From NCBI GenBank assembly GCA_027475525.1, contig JAMWFC010000082.1, positions 558,001-622,000 of the forward strand: a stretch of DNA of 64,000 nt, read 5' to 3'. The position numbers were made by a program, and so were the translations under genes. Positions within the stretch are counted from its first letter, which is position 1. Each line of letters starts with the position of its first letter. The notes under the pieces were generated by a model that was not told the origin of the DNA, made no database searches, and saw only the letters and a list, made by a program, of their open reading frames with translations. Positions 58,078-64,000 of the stretch are shown piece after piece. This DNA comes from Macrolepiota albuminosa (lineage: Eukaryota; Basidiomycota; Agaricomycetes; Agaricales; Agaricaceae).

Positions 58078-60178
58078 CTTGGCTGGCACAAAGTGCCGGT
58101 GGTGGAGGATGTGGTTGAGGAAGTATAGGCCATGCCTGGACTGAGCTCAGACCACAACGTGGTGATGATGAGCAAGGAGGAGTATCAAGCCTCCAAGAGG
58201 AGCGACAAGCAAATACTCGCTTCTCATGATCAAGGCACAAAGCCTCCAGACAACGCCAGCAAAAAGCAAGACAGAGGGAGGACTCAGTGGATGTATGCCC
58301 ACCTACGTCCTCATGAGTCAAGTTAGATGACTTAAGAGACAGCAACCAAGAGGCGAAAGCCTCAGGTGGGGAGGACACACAGTCCCTATAGGAATGACCA
58401 GCACCCCTTCCCAAGTACGACTGGGCATACAACCCTCAAATGCCGCAGGAGTGGAATGAGCTGGTGGCAGCCACGTGTGCGCAAAATGTGCACCAGCGAC
58501 AGATGACCGTCAGATGAGGTGTCTGTAGCGTACTCACTTGTATGTGAGAGAAAAAGCCTCGTGGCTTATAAGGCAGCGGTAGTGGGTTCCTTACTGAGAC
58601 TACATATACCCAATGACAGTGTCACTCAGGTGCTTGCAATGCATGAGCAATATGCACTGCAGCCTTGGTCACCATCAGAGATGGTAGAAGTACTTCCCCT
58701 GGTACGTATAAAGGGGAAACAGAAGGCGTCAAGCCTTTGTGAGGAAGATATACCTCAGTTGCGTCAGCAATGGCAAGAAGAATTTGCCAATATGGTCAAT
58801 GGGACCAAGGAGGAGCTCCTGCCATGGCGGGAAGTAAACCATGAGATCAACCTTATAGATGAGAGCAAGCAATACAAGTACCACTTGCCATGCTGCCCAC
58901 GTGCACTCCAGGAGCAATTACATGATAAAACTAATCGCTATTTGAATGCTCAGTGGTGGTCACCCATGCACCACTGCTCAGGCCGCACCCTTACTGTGCA
59001 TCCTGAAGAAGGATGGAACCCTTCAAACAGCTCTTGATGGGCATCAGCACAATGACAATACTATAAAGGACGTAACTCCTTTACCAGATCAGGAGGTGAT
59101 CTGGGAAGACATGGCTTGGGCAAAGTATCGCTCAAAGATTGACCTTACTGACGCCTATGAGCAGGTGCGCATTCATACCAAAGACATACCCAAGACCATA
59201 TTTGCATCAATCATGGGCACATTCACGAGCAACATAATGCAGATTGGAGATTGTAATGCTCCTGCAACCTTTCAGAGGCTAATGACCTCTATTTTCCAAG
59301 ACATAACAGGACACTTTATGCATGTCTACTTAGATGACATATTCATCTACTCAGATTCTCTGGAGGAGCATGAGCAGCACCTCAGAGTCATATTCAAACA
59401 ACTATGCAAGTACAAATTGTACTTTAAGTGGAAAAAGTGTGAGCTTTACACTCAGAGTATAGATTGCCTAGGGCATGTCATTGATAAGCGGGGTATCCAC
59501 CCCGATCAGGACAAGCTTGATTGCATTTGGGAGTGGCGTACACCACAAAACTACAATGACATCCAACAATTCATTGGCCTTATCAACTACATATCGAGCT
59601 TCTTGCCCGATGTCACTGCCTATACTGGGCCACTTATGGCCATGACACAGAACAGGTCACCATTCAATTGGAGGCCACTGCATCAGTGGTGCTTTGAGAT
59701 GGTCAAACGGATCTGTACAAAAACTCTGGTGATTCAACCAATTGACCCTAGATAGGACGAGCCTACATGGCTCATTTGCAACGCGTCTAAGACAGGTGTT
59801 GGTGCCATGTATGGTCAGGGGAGTAGCTGGCAGACTTGCCGCCCAGCAGGGTTCATGTCAAAAAAGTTCACGACTGCCCAGCAAAACTATGCTGTGCACA
59901 AGCTAGAGACCCTAGCCATACTCAAGGCCCTTCTCAAGTAGGAGGATAAGTTGATGGGATACCCCATCCATATCATAATGGATCACAAGGCACTTGAGTT
60001 CTTCAAAACTCAGGTGAACTTGTCGCTGCATCAGCGACATTGGATTGACTACATGTCAAGATACCAGTTCGACATCACCTATGTTAAAGGTGAACTCAAC
60101 AAAGTGGCAGACTGCTTGTCTCGCTACTTTGAGAGCAATGTAGTCAGGGAGGCTTACGAGCCTCATGAGTATGTGTAG
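58078..60178 (+). pseudogene. gypsy-3 reverse transcriptase and RNase H
   Basis: RT: PLLCILKKDGTLQ, SKIDLTDAYEQVRI, TFQRLMTSIF and the catalytic HVYLDDIFIYS box, then GHVIDKRGIHPD. A frameshift near 58970 splits fingers from palm. RNase H: LICNASKTGVGAMYGQG, where the first catalytic Asp (CDAS) is Asn; KLETLAILKALLK then TAG (Trp expected); IMDHKALEFF; connection domain HWIDYMSRYQFDITYVKGEL. It ends at TAG 60178. Confidence 0.9.
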
Positions 60179-61768
60179 GCAGACTGCTGCATAGACCCAG
60201 ATGGAGAGAATCTACCTCCCCACCAATACCAGGAAATCTGAGAGCATGTCCTGGACGTATGTGCGATGCGTGATGACAAATGGAGGTGAAGTACTTGCCT
60301 CTGGGAGCAGCATAAAGAGCAGGACATAGCTGCCCAGCTGCTCAAAGAGCATGAAGGCATGAATCCAGTGTCACCTGAGGAACACAAGCACCCCGACAGA
60401 CCCGTTACTCTGGCTGAGATGCTCAAAGGCAAATTGCCTTCATCCCAGCCCCCTAGCCTGGGCAGCGACAACTTCCAAATAGAAGTGGTGTGGGAATATG
60501 GTGATGATTCTCTCTTTGCCAAGATAATCGCCAATCCTGATGACCATCCTCAGTTCAGGCAGGAGCCTGGTGGACTGATAACAACGGAAAACCATCAAGA
60601 GGTGGCAGTGGTCTGCCTTCCCCATATGTGAACCATTGTTACATGAGTACTGGACCAGGCCCATGCACTGGTGGGGCACAAACATTGGGATACATCCATA
60701 GATGGTATTGGTGGCCATGTATGGCCCAAGAGGTGACTAAGTGCTGCGCCTCATGCGCAGCGTGTCAGAGGGCAAAGTTGCCCCCTGGATCCCCTGCCAG
60801 AAAGCTGCACCAGCTACCCGTGCTGGTAAAACCTTGGGACTCCATTGGAATGGACTTTGTAGGTCCCTTTCCTGAGTTTTGAGAATATGACTACCTCTGA
60901 CCATGACTCAAAGTTCATGTCGCAATGGTGTAGGGAACTCCACAAACTGTTAGGAGCTTGACTCCTCATGTTGATGTCCTTCCATCCTCAGACGGATGGG
61001 CAAACTGAGTGGGCCAACCACAGTATAGGCCAGATCCTGAGGGCAGTTGTTTGCCCTGACCAACAGGACTGAGTTTGCAATTAACGTGAGTATCTCAGAG
61101 ACGACAGGGTATGTGCCCTTTGAGCTCAATGGAGGGTACTTGCCCACCATGCTGCACAAAATTCATGCTAAAGGGTTGGCCCACCGAGGAGTTGTTGAGT
61201 TTGCCAGGCAGGCCCTGGAGAATATTGCAGCGGCACATGATGCCATCATAGAGATGCAAGTCTTTCAGGCAAACAGACTCGCCAATAGCAGTAGGAGTGT
61301 TGGTCCATCTGTCAACACATAACCTGAGACTCTCAAAGGGACAGGCAAGTAAACTCTGCCTAAAATGGGTAGGCCCATACCGCATTCTATATGCAGAGCC
61401 AAGTACCTCCAACTATGTGTTGGAGCTGCCTCAGGCATTACAGGAACAATGAATTGTTCCAAAGTTCCACGTGTCACTGTTGCGACCATATAGCATGTCC
61501 AACGATGCACTATTCCCTAACAGGGCAACCCCGGGCTCTGGGACCCTATGACTTTGGGGCATGAGATGATGACAAATGGTTTGTCGAGTGCATCATAGGG
61601 CACTGGTGAACTGAGCGTAATACACTCGAGTTTGAAGTACGGTGGTCCCTTGGGAACACGACATGGGAGCCACACTCCCATTGCTCCAAGTTGGCGGCAC
61701 TTGACCATTATTTGAAGTTGAAGGGTGTTAAGCGCCCACATCAATTAAGTAAGCGTGCCAGCGCTTAA
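60179..61768 (+). pseudogene. gypsy-3 integrase with chromodomain, internally deleted
   Basis: The zinc domain is HRWYWWPCMAQEV..CASCAACQRAK (60690-60780). The core starts DSIGMDFVGPFPEF and jumps from EYDY to TSDHDSKF near 60890, so about 45-50 residues of the central domain are missing. FHPQTDGQTEWANHSIGQIL carries the third acidic region. A C-terminal chromodomain follows: KWFVECIIGHW, EFEVRWSLGNTTWEPHSHC (61570-61700), ending TAA 61768. This marks a chromovirus; such domains bind methylated histone H3 and steer insertion to heterochromatin. Stops and frameshifts are frequent. Confidence 0.85.
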
Positions 61769-61871
61769 TTTGATCGGCAGTGCCAATTGTGGCTTGGCTG
61801 AGTTGGTCAGCAGCTGTGGCTGAAACATGTCTCAAAAGGCAAAATTTCTTTTTTCCTTTCTTCTCTTAACC

Positions 61872-64000
61872 ATGGACAACATGCCTGTAGACCTCAGTGA
61901 GCAGCAGCAGCAGCAGCATCAGCATCAACAGTTTGAGTTCACGCTGTCGGTCTTACCATCAGCTGAAGGGAGGGGCAGATGGCTCCTCTACTGACTCAAA
62001 ATGCACCCCAGTGGGGACAATTGCAACAGGCGGTGGGCTTTTCACAGCAGCAGCAACAACCAGTGGCAGGCTACCTGCCGCAGCAGCCAGTGATCAGTGG
62101 CTATCTGCCACACCAACTCATGCAGGGCAACTTTATGCCCCAAAATGCACCTGTGGGCAGCTATCAGCCCCAACAACCAGTAGCGGGCGCTTATGCGCCA
62201 CATCACGCTAAGGGCCAATCCCAGCAACACCAGTACGGGGGGCTTATCAGCCCCCAAGTAGCACCAGGATGGAGGCAGCTTGCCCCCATACTGGCAGGGG
62301 GTATAATGGGGGCATATCCTTTGCCCCAGTTTACTGCCCTGGCGTACTACCCTAGCATGGGTGGTGTGCCTGTAACCATGCCGTACCCCCCGGCTTGGAT
62401 GGGGGCTTGGGGTGCAATGCCCCAGTACAATGCCTCGTATGAGGTGCTAGCCAAGGGAGGCAAGTCGGCTTCCCTGTCGACCACTGTACCAGTCAACAAT
62501 CTAAAGGAATGCTAAGCATCCCTTGCGCAGGCCCCTGCGGCCGAGGCACTGACAGAGAGCCTGGCCAGGCTCTCCTTGTTACAGCAGCTGGAAATGCCGC
62601 ACCAATCTGAGCCCAGCTCGGAAGAAGAGTCGCATCCTCAACACAACAAAGGAAAAGCACAGGCTGTTGAGCCCAGTCTCAACCAGGACTCTTAGTCCTC
62701 GCTACTCTCCTCCAATGCCTGGGGGACAATGGGTATGATATACCCACAGAGTCGTCATTCCTCCGCAATGCAGAGGCGGTCATCCTCATCAGCTGGATGA
62801 TGAACAACATGGATTATATGCACGCTCAGTGCAAAACTGATCTCCTTGCCCTATTGGCTGCTTACAAGCGGCAGACTACATCCCCGAGTCAGGATACTGA
62901 CTCCAGCAAAAGGGCACATCGGCAAGGAGTGGACGTGCCCTCCTGCTTGACTCAGTTGAGCATTGTTGTCTCCAGCCGGGAGCCTGGTCTAGGGCGGGAC
63001 ATCCTTCCCTATGAAGATGCCCCTGCTCCAGCTGCCCCCCAGCTCATCTGAGGTCGCATCTTTGTGACCATTATCCATGGTATCCACCATGCACTCTGGG
63101 GAGCAGAGTTTCAGGGGCGTTAGCACACACCCCACTGAGGCTAAGGCCTCGCAACTCCAAAAGGATTGTCGGAGTAAGCAACTGGAAGGGCACGCATACA
63201 TCAATGTGCACTTCTCCAAGGATGCTCTGAAAGGGGCCCCAGGGGCTAACATCCCCTTCTTACCCGCAATACTGGTAGAGGGCCCACCAGCCCGATTTCC
63301 ATGGTGTGCGTGGGCAATGGACCCACATTCGGACAAGTCTGTGCCAGAGAGGCTGCCATCTCTGCCCTCCAATGACAAATGATATGAGGAGCCTGAAGAG
63401 GCTCGTATGGAATCTCCTGTGCTGCATGAGACAGCAGCACAATGTATGGCACACAAATGGCGCAACAGCAATTGATGGGCCAAGATGGACCATTGGGCGC
63501 AGAACAGCGCCAAAAAAGGAGCTGCCCTCCTTGAGGACAAAACCAGGCGCATCTCTGATGCGCTCGGTGTGGTGATCTATTGTGATCACACTATTGAGCA
63601 CCAGAACTCATTCTTTGGCACGGGGTTATCTCCCCAGTTCTATTGGTCACCAGTGACCAATACTATCTTTGTCGGGCAAGAAGCCCACGCAGCCAGGGCC
63701 TTTGAGGCCAATAAAGAGGGCAACGCCATGCAGACGCCCCACAACAGCAAGGTATACCAAGTGGCACCTCACAGGTTTCCCTGCAGTCCTCAAGAGCTCT
63801 GCAGGCTCCATTTACTGGTGAACAACCAGTTTATGCTGATTTGTCAGCATCAGTTGGGCTATTTACTGCTCAACAAATTCAAACAGGTGACGCTGAACTG
63901 CCACCCTACTGCCCAAGACAGAGCCATGTCTCAATTGCTTGACAAGGCCCCATATAAGACTATTACAGTACCCTTCATGAGCTCTGAGGAGCGGGAGAAC
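61872..64000 (+). pseudogene. degenerate Gln/Pro-rich reading frame, unknown, runs off the window
   Basis: From ATG 61872 the frame reads MDNMPVDLSEQQQQQHQHQQ, shifts near 61980, then a Q/P/G/Y-rich part with repeats of QQPV and GYLPxQ (61979-62515). After TAA 62515 homologous-looking segments continue in changing frames: LTESLARLSLLQQLEMPHQS, TDLLALLAAYKRQ, HAYINVHFSKDALKGAPGAN and, up to the end, YWSPVTNTIFVGQEAHAARA. I do not recognise the protein. Its position after the chromovirus suggests an extra retroelement frame or a neighbouring element's gag. Confidence 0.45.

Overview
The window is nuclear DNA of a filamentous basidiomycete, most likely an Agaricomycete. Genes in the first 12.4 kb carry many short GT-AG introns, and their products match mushroom-type families (Sho1, a sugar transporter, an acyl-CoA ligase, a pectin methylesterase). 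The rest is a transposon graveyard of Ty1/copia, Ty3/gypsy and Helitron elements typical of that group. Genus and species cannot be fixed from sequence alone.

Region 1 (1-12.4 kb) is gene-bearing. It holds a SHO1 osmosensor (+), an MFS hexose transporter with about 15 introns (+), an ANL-family acyl-CoA/aryl-CoA ligase (-) and a secreted family-8 pectin methylesterase (-) with an in-frame TAA where a tyrosine is expected. Region 2 (12.8-20.5 kb) starts with two strong hairpins. A complete copia element follows (matching LTRs, ACCCC target duplication, a primer site complementary to the anticodon arm of initiator tRNA-Met), then a minisatellite of about thirty near-identical 60-61 bp units.

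Region 3 (20.5-52.0 kb) is one nested structure. A minus-strand Helitron (HUH Rep plus truncated Pif1 helicase) is cut into three pieces by two related Ty3/gypsy elements, both on the plus strand (23722-35219 and 35596-48884). Each gypsy element has intact LTRs, a 4-bp target duplication and a decayed gag-pol. Each also carries, between pol and the 3' LTR, an antisense, intron-containing gene. The two antisense proteins are clearly homologous and contain a Zn(II)2Cys6-like six-cysteine cluster. This is the most interesting system in the window.

Region 4 (52-64 kb) contains a 55-bp inverted repeat, a tRNA-like sequence with a perfect Pol III B box, a second copy of a 235-bp three-hairpin element (the first lies inside the copia pol gene), a badly decayed chromodomain Ty3/gypsy element, and a broken Gln-rich reading frame running off the end.

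Two signals cross all regions. Fourteen exact tandem duplications are all exactly 77 bp long and lie in unrelated sequence; they break reading frames that would be continuous with one copy removed, which points to uncollapsed k=77 contig overlaps in the assembly. Separately, the retroelements are decaying by C:G to T:A transitions, largely at CpG: CGA to TGA and TGG to TAG stops, transition-only LTR differences and lost catalytic residues. This suggests cytosine methylation and deamination or a RIP-like process.
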